Source: Dysgonamonadaceae bacterium (GTDB lineage Bacteria > Bacteroidota > Bacteroidia > Bacteroidales > Azobacteroidaceae). Taken from it: a stretch of DNA of 28,205 nucleotides. The notes under the pieces are model-generated. The model was not told the DNA's origin. It was given only the letters and a program-made list of their open reading frames with translations, and did no database searches. Each line of letters opens with the position of its first letter. The stretch's first letter is position 1. A program made the translations under genes and the position numbers. Positions 14,007-24,334 of the stretch are shown here, piece by piece. Where the stretch lies: the NCBI GenBank assembly GCA_031260235.1, contig JAIRKG010000106.1:1-28205 (forward strand), read 5' to 3'.

Positions 14007-17000
14007 ATGGGAATTTTTAAACGTATTGTTTGGAGCATTTTGATTTTTGTGGCAGTGTTTTACGCGCTACCAACCGGTCTTTTGCAAATACCTGCCGTAC
14101 AAAAGAAAATTTCCAATGCAATAGCGGCAGGTTTAACCGATAAATTCAAGACAGAAGTAAGAATCGGGCAAATCGAATTGGAATTCTTTAATAAAATTAT
14201 TCTGAAAGATGTTTTCCTTGCAGACCGTTCCCGGAATACGCTACTCGAAGCCAAACGACTGGCGGCTGATTTTGATGTGTTGCCCTTGTTCCGAAAAAAA
14301 TGGCGCATCAATTCCGTACAACTCTATACTTTTCAATTCAACCTGAGCAAAGAAACCGCCGATTCGCCACTGAATATCCAATATATTCTGGATGTTTTCG
14401 CCGGCCCTGATTCGACAAAAAACCCCATTGATTTACAAATAAAAAGCATCCATTTGAGTGCCGGAAGTTTTTCCTTTCATGAAAAAGATGCGCTCGAAAC
14501 GCCCGGAAAATTTAACCCCAAATCATTTCAACTAAACGATATCACTTCCAAAATTAGCATCCGGGATTTCAAAAGTGACCAGGTGTTAGACCTTATTGTA
14601 AAGCGACTCAGTTTCAGGGAGGGAAACGGATTCCGGATCAAACAAATGGAGTTCGACTTAAAAGCTGACAAAGAAAAAGCTATCATGAATCAACTGTCGC
14701 TAAAATTGGAAAATACTTTATTGACAATCAAAAATATAGAAGCCGACTACAGCAAAGCGCCTCATCCGGAAAATGCCGTTTTCCAAATGAGGATTGATAA
14801 TTCCGATGTCTATCCCAAAGATTTCAGTTCGTTCGTCCCCGCCTTGTCGCAGTTTGAAGACAAGGTAAGCGTGGATGGCGATTTTTCGGGAACGGCGGAC
14901 AAACTTAACATACAAAATCTTTGTTTCAGGTATTACAGCCACTTGATGTTGAAGACAAACGCAAGGATAAAAAATCTCTTTAATTCCAATCCCGAAACGA
15001 TTTTTATTGACTGCCGCATTGATGATTCTTTCTTTTCTCCGGTGGCTATCGAACGAATTGTGAACAATTTCGCCAAAAAACCGTTTGAATTACCGGAAAC
15101 TGTCCGCAGCATGAAAAGCATAAATTTTCAGGGAACCATTGTCGGCAATCCGAATAATTTGTCTGCCAACGGTACGCTCGACAGCGAAACCGGTACGCTT
15201 GCCGCAAATGTAATGCTCGTTGCGGAAAGTGGCGGTACTGTTATTTTCAAAGGGAAAATCACTTCACCGAAACTGAATCTGGCTGCATTGACAGGCAGCA
15301 ACGATTATGGACAACCGGTTTTTAGCGTCGGATTTGACGTTAAACAACATGCCGATAAGAGATTGGAAGGCTCGATTGATGGGCGTGTCAATCAGTTTGA
15401 ATATAAAGGACATATTTATAATCATTTAACCCTGAAAGGCGATTTCACTTCCGAAAGTTTCAAAGGTTTTTTGGATATGGATAGCCCCGAAGGAAAAATT
15501 GCGGCCGAAGGTCTTTTCCTCTTGAACGGGGCGGATTCCAAATTGAAATTTACCGCGAAGGCAACGGATTTGCAATTGGATAAATTAAACCTGACTTCAA
15601 AATACAAAAACGCGTCTCTCTCATTCGCAGTCAAAGCCGATTTGACGGGAGACAACCTTGATAACTTCATAGGGGACGTTGCATTGCACGATATTCGTTT
15701 TCAAACGGACAAAGGAAGTTACGATATGGACTCCCTGATCGTTACGTCTATCCCATCTTCCGAAAACGAAAAGACTTTGAGTATTCGCTCGGAAATCCTT
15801 CATGGCAACATTCGCGGGATTTATTCATTCCGCACTTTTGTCCCGAAAATTAAAAAGACGCTAGCGTTATATCTTCCTTCCCTATTTGATATAAATAAGA
15901 AGTCGTCTGCCGTCCCCGAAAACCTTTTTTCTTTCGACATTACAATTGAAGATATGATCAGCCGGTCGAACGTTCTCGAACTGCCGTTTTCTTTCCATGA
16001 ACAAATCCGGATTACCGGCAAATACAACAGCATTTACGATAAATTCAACCTTGAAGCCGATATTCATGATGTAAAAATCGGAAGCTCCGGCTTTGAAAAT
16101 ATGAAAATTTCGTTGAATAATTCGGAAAGCGAGGCTGTATTAAACCTGTCGGGAATCCGTCTGCTGAAAAACGACCGGTCTCTGCGGTTTGCTATTCGGC
16201 TTGATGCCGGCGAAGACAGGATTAAAACCCATTTGGACTGGGGAAATGCGGACGAAAAATATCGTGGAGATCTGAATCTAACCGCTTTCTTTTCAAAAGA
16301 AAAATCGTTTTATACTCAAATTGACGTTAAACAGTCGAATATGGTTTTCAACGATTCGATATGGACGGTCTATCCGACTAAGATTCAGACAGATTTGACA
16401 AATATTAAAATAGACCATTTGCTTGCCGCCCACAACGACCAGTTTATTAAAATCGACGGCGTAATTTCCAGTATTCCCGAAGAAGAACTGCTCGTCGAAT
16501 TGAACAAAGCGGATTTAGAATATATTTTCAATTCTTTGAATATTAAATCGCTGGACTTTGGTGGCATTGCCACCGGATTTATTGACGTCCGCGACGTGTA
16601 TAAAACTCGAAAACTATCTACTCACCTAAATATAAAAAATTTCAGTTTTAACAAAGCTGTCTTCGGTGATTTGGATTTGACCGGTAAATGGGACGACGAA
16701 AACCAGGGCGTTTTACTGGACGGCTGTGCCCGGAAAAACGAATCGTCGTATGTTGATATAGTCGGAATCATTTATCCCGTAAAAGAATATCTCTCAATTA
16801 ATTTCGATGCGAAAAACACCGACGTCCGCTTCCTCCGGAAATATCTTAACAACGTAACGAAAGATATAACCGGAAGCCTCACCGGAAGCCTCCGGCTCTT
16901 CGGCAACTTGGACTATCCCACTGTCGAAGGCAACGTTTTTATGGATAATTTCCGCTTCGGCATTGAATTTCTCAACACTTATTATACATTCAGCGACACA

Positions 17001-18395
17001 GTGAGATGCTTCCACGACGAAATCCGCGTCGACAGCATACGCCTTTTCGACGAAAACGGGCAGTCGGCTTTAGTATCCGGCTACGTCAACCACTATCTTT
17101 TTGACGATTTCAATTATTCGGTAAACGCATCTTTCGATAATCTCTTGATACTTGATACCCGAAGGTCACACAATCCGCTGTTTTACGGAACGGCTTATGG
17201 AATGGGCACGGCTAGTCTATACGGAACGGAAGATTTGATCAACATCGACGCAGCCTTGCAAAATACCGGCAATACGAGTATCATCCTGAATTTCACGGAA
17301 GAACCCGACGTTGAGAATTACGATTTTATCCGGTTCATACAGCCACGGAAAGATACCGTTCCGAAAATAACGCTCAAGCCGAAAATCAATCTTGCTAATG
17401 CAAATCAGGGAACGGAAATTCGCCTCAATCTGATGTTGGACGCTACTCCGCAGGCTACGATTGAAATGCTAATGGACCCGACGTCGGGTGACCGGATAAG
17501 CGCTTACGGGAATGGCAATATACATATCCAATATGGAACGAAAACACCTTTGAAAGTTATGGGAAACTACACAATCGAAAGAGGCAAGTATAATTTTAGT
17601 TTCCAGCAGATTCTATACCGGAATTTCGACATTCAAGAGGGAAGCCAGATTGCTTTCCACGGCGACCCATACACTGCGGATTTGAACGTGAAAGCTCATT
17701 ACAAATTAACCGCTAACCTGGGCAGTTTACACCAGGAACTGGTTAGAGACCAACAACGAGTCAATACCACAGTCGATTGTATCCTTCAATTAGCCGGCCA
17801 AATGAGGCGTCCGACAATCTCTTTCGACATCGAACTTCCCTATTCGACCCCTGAATTAAACCGGCAAGTCAAAAGTTACCTCCACACCGAAGACATGATG
17901 AACCGGCAAATTTTTTACCTCTTGGTGCTGAACACTTTCTACACTTCCCCCGAATATGGGGCGACCGCCGCAAGAAATAACTCCGACATGTCGCTGCTCA
18001 CTTCGACTCTCTCCACGCAACTTTCCGGTATTCTGAATTCATTTACGGATAAAATACAACTTGTCGGCACAAAGTTTCACCAGTCAAACGAAGAAGGGGG
18101 AAACAGCACGGAAATGGAATTACTACTCTCCAGCCAATTGTTCAACAACCGCCTGCTAATCAACGGAAATTTCGGTTATCGCGACAACCCATATCTGGAC
18201 GGTAGCGCCCAAAGTAACAATATCCACTGGATCGGCGATTTCGACATTGAATACAAACTGACCCCAAAAGGTAACGTTCGCCTGAAATTTTTTAACCGTG
18301 ATAACTACCGCAACTATTATTTGACCCCTGAAATGACTCAGGGGCTGGGCATCTTTTTCCGCAAGGATTTCAACCACTTGCTGCTTGGGGATTGA
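14007..18395 (+). CDS. TamB-like translocation and assembly module protein (DUF490)
   Basis: A 1462-residue protein with one N-terminal membrane anchor (residues about 5-25, RIVWSILIFVAVFYALPTGLL). It is followed by VQKKISNAIAAGLTDKFKTEVRIGQIELEFFNKIILKDVFLADR, the typical start of Bacteroidota TamB/AsmA-like proteins. The long middle is a repetitive beta-strand region consistent with a beta-taco groove spanning the periplasm. The C-terminal DUF490/TamB domain is recognisable from about residue 1080 (SGDRISAYGNGNIHIQYG, YNFSFQQILYRNFDIQEGSQIAFHGDPY) to the end (FFRKDFNHLLLGD). TamB family proteins help place outer-membrane proteins and move phospholipids between membranes. No TamA/BamA gene is adjacent. 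It is monocistronic as far as visible, with a -7 box about 44 bases upstream of the ATG. Length is normal for the phylum. Confidence 0.92.
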   Translation: MGIFKRIVWSILIFVAVFYALPTGLLQIPAVQKKISNAIAAGLTDKFKTEVRIGQIELEFFNKIILKDVFLADRSRNTLLEAKRLAADFDVLPLFRKKWRINSVQLYTFQFNLSKETADSPLNIQYILDVFAGPDSTKNPIDLQIKSIHLSAGSFSFHEKDALETPGKFNPKSFQLNDITSKISIRDFKSDQVLDLIVKRLSFREGNGFRIKQMEFDLKADKEKAIMNQLSLKLENTLLTIKNIEADYSKAPHPENAVFQMRIDNSDVYPKDFSSFVPALSQFEDKVSVDGDFSGTADKLNIQNLCFRYYSHLMLKTNARIKNLFNSNPETIFIDCRIDDSFFSPVAIERIVNNFAKKPFELPETVRSMKSINFQGTIVGNPNNLSANGTLDSETGTLAANVMLVAESGGTVIFKGKITSPKLNLAALTGSNDYGQPVFSVGFDVKQHADKRLEGSIDGRVNQFEYKGHIYNHLTLKGDFTSESFKGFLDMDSPEGKIAAEGLFLLNGADSKLKFTAKATDLQLDKLNLTSKYKNASLSFAVKADLTGDNLDNFIGDVALHDIRFQTDKGSYDMDSLIVTSIPSSENEKTLSIRSEILHGNIRGIYSFRTFVPKIKKTLALYLPSLFDINKKSSAVPENLFSFDITIEDMISRSNVLELPFSFHEQIRITGKYNSIYDKFNLEADIHDVKIGSSGFENMKISLNNSESEAVLNLSGIRLLKNDRSLRFAIRLDAGEDRIKTHLDWGNADEKYRGDLNLTAFFSKEKSFYTQIDVKQSNMVFNDSIWTVYPTKIQTDLTNIKIDHLLAAHNDQFIKIDGVISSIPEEELLVELNKADLEYIFNSLNIKSLDFGGIATGFIDVRDVYKTRKLSTHLNIKNFSFNKAVFGDLDLTGKWDDENQGVLLDGCARKNESSYVDIVGIIYPVKEYLSINFDAKNTDVRFLRKYLNNVTKDITGSLTGSLRLFGNLDYPTVEGNVFMDNFRFGIEFLNTYYTFSDTVRCFHDEIRVDSIRLFDENGQSALVSGYVNHYLFDDFNYSVNASFDNLLILDTRRSHNPLFYGTAYGMGTASLYGTEDLINIDAALQNTGNTSIILNFTEEPDVENYDFIRFIQPRKDTVPKITLKPKINLANANQGTEIRLNLMLDATPQATIEMLMDPTSGDRISAYGNGNIHIQYGTKTPLKVMGNYTIERGKYNFSFQQILYRNFDIQEGSQIAFHGDPYTADLNVKAHYKLTANLGSLHQELVRDQQRVNTTVDCILQLAGQMRRPTISFDIELPYSTPELNRQVKSYLHTEDMMNRQIFYLLVLNTFYTSPEYGATAARNNSDMSLLTSTLSTQLSGILNSFTDKIQLVGTKFHQSNEEGGNSTEMELLLSSQLFNNRLLINGNFGYRDNPYLDGSAQSNNIHWIGDFDIEYKLTPKGNVRLKFFNRDNYRNYYLTPEMTQGLGIFFRKDFNHLLLGD

Positions 18396-18414
18396 TATTA
18401 CCCTTCCTGATTAA

Positions 18415-18431
18415 ATTGGCCGGTGGCCAAT
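18415..18431. repeat. Short inverted repeat between convergent genes
   Basis: ATTGGCC (18415-18421) and GGCCAAT (18425-18431) form a 7-bp stem with a 3-base loop in the 42-base gap between the convergent TamB-like and recQ genes. There is no T-run on either side, so its role as terminator is uncertain. Confidence 0.35.
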
Positions 18432-18437
18432 CACCAA

Positions 18438-20630
18438 TCAATTCGCCATATCCGAAATAAACTTAATCCGTACCAGACGAACTTCTTCTTCGCTGTATTC
18501 ATTCCTGATTTCCTTGAGAGCTGTTTCCAAATGATCGGTTTCCGATTTTTGAAAGTAGAGGTAAATATATTCAATATGCTCTTCGTCCATGATGTCGTTG
18601 AGGAAATAGTCAATGTTGATTTTTGTCCCTGAATAGACGATAGCTTCTATTTCGTCCAGCAGTTCGGTGAATTCCAAACCTTTGGCAAGCGCAATGTCAT
18701 CTAATGCTACTTTCCGGTCGATGCTCTGAACGATATCAATTTTCAGTTTGGATTTGTTGGGTACGGTACGAACCCGCAAATCTTCGGGACGTTCGATTTC
18801 GTTTTCAAGGACATGCCTTTTGATAAGTTCGATAAATTCCTTTCCATAACGCTTGGCTTTTCCCGCGCCGACGCCCGGAATGTTCTGCAATTCTTCGATT
18901 GTAATCGGATAGGTCGTCGCCATTGCTTCCAACGATGGCTCCTGAAAAATCACATAAGTCGGAACGGATAATTTTTTGGAAAGTCTTTTCCGCAAATCTT
19001 TCATCATTGAATATAAAATCATATCGGCCGCAAAACCAGACCCACCACGCATGGGCGTTTCCTCAATCGCTTCCTCTTCCTCAAAATCGCCGTCTTCTAC
19101 GATTTTGAAAGGCCCTGGATTTTCCAAGTATTTCTTTCCGTTAGACGTTATTTTCAGAAGTCCGTAGTTTTCGATATCTTTATCAAGATAGCCCATAATC
19201 ATCGCTTGACGAATCACTGCGTTCCATGTTTTTTCATCTTCGTTTTTTCCGGTACTGAAAATTTCCAATTCATTGTGTTCGTAAGTAAGAACTTCCGATG
19301 TTTCTTTGCCTTGTAAAATGTTAATAATGTGGTCGGCTTTGAATTTATTATTCAACAGGTCAACCGTTTCTAAAATTGAAATCAATAGGTCTTTCGCTTC
19401 CACTTGTTTTTTAGGATTTAAACAATTATCACAATTTCCACAATTATCTTCTTTATAGTCTTCTCCAAAATAATGTAACAATACTTTCCGGCGGCAAAGG
19501 GAGGATTCGGCATAAGCTCTGGTTTCTTCGAGCAGTTGCCTGCCTATTTCCTGTTCGGAAACGGGTTTTCCCTGCATAAATTTTTCCAGTTTCAGCAAAT
19601 CTTTGTTTGAGAAAAACACGATGCATTTTCCTTCGCCTCCGTCCCGTCCTGCACGTCCGGTTTCCTGGTAATATCCCTCAAGGCTTTTGGGAATATCGTA
19701 GTGAATCACGTAACGCACATCGGGTTTGTCGATGCCCATCCCAAAGGCGATTGTGGCGACAATCACTTCGACTTCTTCCATTAAAAACGCATCCTGGTTT
19801 GCCGACCGAGTTTGCGAATCCAGTCCCGCGTGATAAGGCAATGCTTGTATGTTGTTCACCTTCAATATTTCCGTTATGTCTTCCACTTTTTTGCGGGAAA
19901 GGCAATATACGATTCCCGCTTTGCCTTGATTTGCTTTTATGAATTTAACAATTTTCTTGTCAATATTTTTGTCTTTGGGGCGTACTTCATAATAAAGATT
20001 TGCTCTGTTGAACGAAGATTTGAATACGGCGGCGTCTGTCATTCCCAAGGTTTTTTGAATGTCGTGCTGCACTTTCGGCGTTGCCGTAGCCGTCAATGCA
20101 ATGACCGGACGACATGCAATTTGATTGATTACCTGTCTGATTTGCCGGTATTCGGGTCTGAAATCGTGTCCCCATTCCGAGATACAGTGCGCTTCGTCGA
20201 CCGCATAAAACGAAATTGACACCTGCTTTAGAAATGCGACGTTTTCCTTTTTGTTCAAAGATTCGGGTGCTACATACAGCAATTTGGTAACGCCCGATCG
20301 AATGTCGTTTTTTACCGTGTCGATAGCGCTTTTATTTAAAGAAGAATTCAAAAAATGAGCCACTCCGTTTTGCTCGCAGAAATTTCGCATCGCATCGACC
20401 TGATTTTTCATTAATGCGATAAGCGGGGAGATAACGAGCGCGGTTCCTTCCATCAAAAGGGCGGGTAACTGATAGCATAAAGACTTTCCGCCGCCTGTCG
20501 GCATCAGGACAAACGTGTCATTTCCGTCCATAATGCTACGGATTGCCGCTTCCTGATCTCCTTTAAAAACATCAAATCCAAAATGCTTTTTAAGTTTCTT
20601 CGTTAAAAAAAATTTTTCATCCATGTTCAA
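18438..20630 (-). CDS. recQ: ATP-dependent DNA helicase RecQ
   Basis: A 730-residue 3'-5' superfamily 2 helicase for recombination and fork repair. Walker A is MPTGGGKS (43-50), the DEAH box is AVDEAHCISEWGHDFRPEY (143-161), and motif VI is QETGRAGRDG (322-331). The zinc-binding cysteines of the RecQ-Ct domain are Cys379, Cys397, Cys400 and Cys403, followed by a winged helix (about 410-515). An HRDC domain follows near 550-610 (LQNIPGVGAGKAKRYGKEFIELIKRH). The last 100 or so residues form an acidic extension (ENEIERPEDLRVR...) longer than in Escherichia coli RecQ (about 610 residues) and common in this phylum. The start at 20630 lies 18 bases after a TACCTTTG box; a second Met two codons in (20624) is equally possible. 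Confidence 0.97.
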   Translation of the reverse strand: MNMDEKFFLTKKLKKHFGFDVFKGDQEAAIRSIMDGNDTFVLMPTGGGKSLCYQLPALLMEGTALVISPLIALMKNQVDAMRNFCEQNGVAHFLNSSLNKSAIDTVKNDIRSGVTKLLYVAPESLNKKENVAFLKQVSISFYAVDEAHCISEWGHDFRPEYRQIRQVINQIACRPVIALTATATPKVQHDIQKTLGMTDAAVFKSSFNRANLYYEVRPKDKNIDKKIVKFIKANQGKAGIVYCLSRKKVEDITEILKVNNIQALPYHAGLDSQTRSANQDAFLMEEVEVIVATIAFGMGIDKPDVRYVIHYDIPKSLEGYYQETGRAGRDGGEGKCIVFFSNKDLLKLEKFMQGKPVSEQEIGRQLLEETRAYAESSLCRRKVLLHYFGEDYKEDNCGNCDNCLNPKKQVEAKDLLISILETVDLLNNKFKADHIINILQGKETSEVLTYEHNELEIFSTGKNEDEKTWNAVIRQAMIMGYLDKDIENYGLLKITSNGKKYLENPGPFKIVEDGDFEEEEAIEETPMRGGSGFAADMILYSMMKDLRKRLSKKLSVPTYVIFQEPSLEAMATTYPITIEELQNIPGVGAGKAKRYGKEFIELIKRHVLENEIERPEDLRVRTVPNKSKLKIDIVQSIDRKVALDDIALAKGLEFTELLDEIEAIVYSGTKINIDYFLNDIMDEEHIEYIYLYFQKSETDHLETALKEIRNEYSEEEVRLVRIKFISDMAN

Positions 20631-20648
20631 AATTTACATCTTTGAAAA

Positions 20649-20679
20649 CAAAGGTATGTGATTATCTTAATATAATAAA
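20649..20679 (-). promoter_or_regulatory. Promoter of recQ
   Basis: On the minus strand TACCTTTG lies at 20656-20649 and TTTA (one base off TTTG) at 20679-20676, 19 bases apart. The transcript start would be near 20642, giving a leader of about 12 bases. Confidence 0.6.
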
Positions 20680-20711
20680 AATTTTCCAATGTTTATTTGA
20701 AAAAATTTCAA

Positions 20712-21959
20712 TTAAGCACTTTGTTTGATTTCGGCGAGGTGTTTTGTGCTTGATTTTTCCATTTTTGACTGGGCATAACTCAGCGTAATATGGAGTTGTT
20801 TTTCATGTGAAGAAGGAAATTCAAACATGGCGTCAATCATAATATCTTCGGTAATCGAACGCAATCCGCGAGCGCCGAGTTTAAATTCAATTGCCTTATC
20901 GACAATATAATTCAGCGCTTCTTCGTCGAAAGTCAGACGGATATCGTCCAGTTCAAACAGTTTTTGGTATTGTTTGACGATTGAATTTTTAGGCTCGGTA
21001 AGAATATTGCGGAGCGCCGTCCTGTCTAACGGTTTCAGGTACGTCAGGATGGGCAGGCGTCCGACGATTTCGGGAATAAGTCCGAAAGATTTCAGGTCTT
21101 GCGGGGCAACATATTGCAGCAGATTGTCCCTGTCAATATGCGCAACCTTTTGGATTGCCGTGTAACCAACGACTTGGGTATTTAATCGTTGCGCAATCTT
21201 TTTCTCTATGCCATCGAATGCACCTCCGCAAATAAAGAGGATATTTTTCGTATTGACGGGCGTCAATTTCTGTTCGGGATGCTTGCGTCCACCCTGAGGC
21301 GGGACATTGACAATCGAACCTTCCAGCAATTTCAGGAGACCTTGCTGCACGCCTTCGCCGCTCACGTCGCGGGTGATGGAAGGATTGTCGTTTTTGCGGG
21401 CGATTTTGTCGATTTCATCAATGAAAACAATTCCCCTTTCGGCAGCTTTCACGTTGTAATCGGCGACTTGCAACAGGCGCGTCAAAATACTTTCGATATC
21501 TTCACCCACGTAACCGGCTTCGGTCAAAACCGTAGCATCTACTATTGCAAACGGAACTTTCAGCACCCTTGCAATGGTTTTCGCGAGAAGCGTTTTCCCC
21601 GTTCCGGTTGCGCCAACCATGATGATGTTTGATTTTTCGATTTCAACGTCGTCTTTTCCCGGTTTGTGCATCAGCCGTTTGTAGTGATTGTAAACCGAAA
21701 CGGAAAGGTAACGCTTTGCGTCGTCCTGCCCGATAACATATTGATCCAAAACTTCCTTGATTTGTTTGGGGCGGGGCAATTCATTTTTTTCCAATGTAAA
21801 ATTATCTTGTTTCTTGGAAACTTCTTCCGCCACAATTTCGTGCGCCTTTTCGACACAATCGGCGCAAATATGGGCGTTCAGTCCGGTGAAGAGCATTTTG
21901 ACCTCGTTTTCGGGACGTCCGCAGAAAGCGCAATGTTGTTGTTTCTGAAATTTTGCCAC
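20712..21959 (-). CDS. clpX: ClpX, ATPase subunit of the ClpXP protease
   Basis: A 415-residue AAA+ unfoldase. The N-terminal zinc finger uses Cys10, Cys13, Cys32 and Cys35. Walker A is GATGTGKT (116-123), the aromatic pore loop is GYVG (149-152), Walker B is IVFIDEID (177-184), and the substrate-gripping RKH loop is GRKHPEQK. The C-terminal small AAA domain ([20 protein letters not shown]) is complete. The ClpP-docking loop, IGF in Escherichia coli, appears as VGY in [12 protein letters not shown]. It recognises tagged or damaged proteins, unfolds them and feeds them to ClpP. It lies 4 bases after clpP in one operon, in the usual order. Length is normal. Confidence 0.97.
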   Translation of the reverse strand: MAKFQKQQHCAFCGRPENEVKMLFTGLNAHICADCVEKAHEIVAEEVSKKQDNFTLEKNELPRPKQIKEVLDQYVIGQDDAKRYLSVSVYNHYKRLMHKPGKDDVEIEKSNIIMVGATGTGKTLLAKTIARVLKVPFAIVDATVLTEAGYVGEDIESILTRLLQVADYNVKAAERGIVFIDEIDKIARKNDNPSITRDVSGEGVQQGLLKLLEGSIVNVPPQGGRKHPEQKLTPVNTKNILFICGGAFDGIEKKIAQRLNTQVVGYTAIQKVAHIDRDNLLQYVAPQDLKSFGLIPEIVGRLPILTYLKPLDRTALRNILTEPKNSIVKQYQKLFELDDIRLTFDEEALNYIVDKAIEFKLGARGLRSITEDIMIDAMFEFPSSHEKQLHITLSYAQSKMEKSSTKHLAEIKQSA

Positions 21960-21963
21960 AGGG

Positions 21964-22638
21964 TTAACCGATTTGTTTCTTGATTAATACTTGATCAATC
22001 ATGCCGTAAGCTTTGGCTTCTTCGGCGGTCATCCAGAAATCGCGGTCGCCGTCGGCAAGCACTTTTTCGTAAGTCTGTCCCGAATGTTCGGCGATAATTG
22101 TATAAATTTCCTGTTTGATCTTCAGGATTTCGCGAGCCGTGATTTCGATGTCGGACGCCTGCCCCTGGACGCCGCCCAGCGGTTGATGAATCATCACGCG
22201 GGAATGTTTCAACGCCGAACGTTTTCCTTTCGTTCCGGCAACCAGCAAAACAGCAGCCGCAGAAGCCGCCAGACCGGTGCAAATGGTGTTCACATCGCTG
22301 GCGATATACTGCATCGTGTCGTAAATTCCGTATCCCGCATAAACAGAGCCACCCGGAGAATTGATATAAATAAAAATATCTTTCCCCGGCTCGGCAGAAT
22401 CAAGATACAGCAGTTGCGCCTGAATTACATTTGCCGTATAATCGTCTACCTGTGTACCTAAAAAGATGATGCGGTCCATCATTAACCGTGAAAAAACATC
22501 CATTTGGGCAACGTTTAACTGCCTTTCCTCGATGATGGTCGGGGAAATATAATTATCCGTTATGGAAGTGTACTTGTCAAGAGCATTTGCGCTCATTCCT
22601 AAATGCTTAACTGCATAATTTCTGAAATCGTTCATCAT
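21964..22638 (-). CDS. clpP: ClpP, protease subunit of ClpXP
   Basis: A 224-residue serine peptidase that forms the tetradecameric degradation chamber. The catalytic triad is visible: Ser126 ([11 protein letters not shown]), His151 (MIHQPLGG) and Asp200 (DRDFWM). The residue after the nucleophile is Ala rather than the more common Met of ASMAA, a mild change at the oxyanion region. The N-terminal propeptide-like stretch of about 30 residues and the region [22 protein letters not shown] are typical. The start at 22638 (or 22635, tandem ATG) is about 30 bases after the predicted transcript start. It is co-transcribed with clpX. Confidence 0.97.
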   Translation of the reverse strand: MMNDFRNYAVKHLGMSANALDKYTSITDNYISPTIIEERQLNVAQMDVFSRLMMDRIIFLGTQVDDYTANVIQAQLLYLDSAEPGKDIFIYINSPGGSVYAGYGIYDTMQYIASDVNTICTGLAASAAAVLLVAGTKGKRSALKHSRVMIHQPLGGVQGQASDIEITAREILKIKQEIYTIIAEHSGQTYEKVLADGDRDFWMTAEEAKAYGMIDQVLIKKQIG

Positions 22639-22674
22639 TATTCTTTTTTAATAAATTTTTCAAATATTGCCGGA

Positions 22675-22706
22675 CAAAAGTAGATATATTCTTTTTTAAA
22701 AACAAA
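22675..22706 (-). promoter_or_regulatory. Consensus promoter of clpP-clpX
   Basis: On the minus strand TTTG (22706-22703) and TACTTTTG (22682-22675) are separated by 20 bases, a full match to the Bacteroidota consensus. The transcript start would be near 22668. Confidence 0.7.
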
Positions 22707-22747
22707 ATATAATTATAAAAAAAATGATTTTACACCCCGAAAAATAA

Positions 22748-24271
<1,524 letters not shown>

Positions 24272-24334
24272 TCACAATGAGTTCTTCCGTTTATGAACAG
24301 TGAGTTTTATATCTAACGAATAACACTATTTTTT

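Noticed and set aside
16865..16900. Direct repeat ACCGGAAGCCTC, twice within the TamB-like gene
   Set aside because: It encodes TGSLTGSL, a beta-strand pattern normal for this family; two copies are not enough to suggest anything more.
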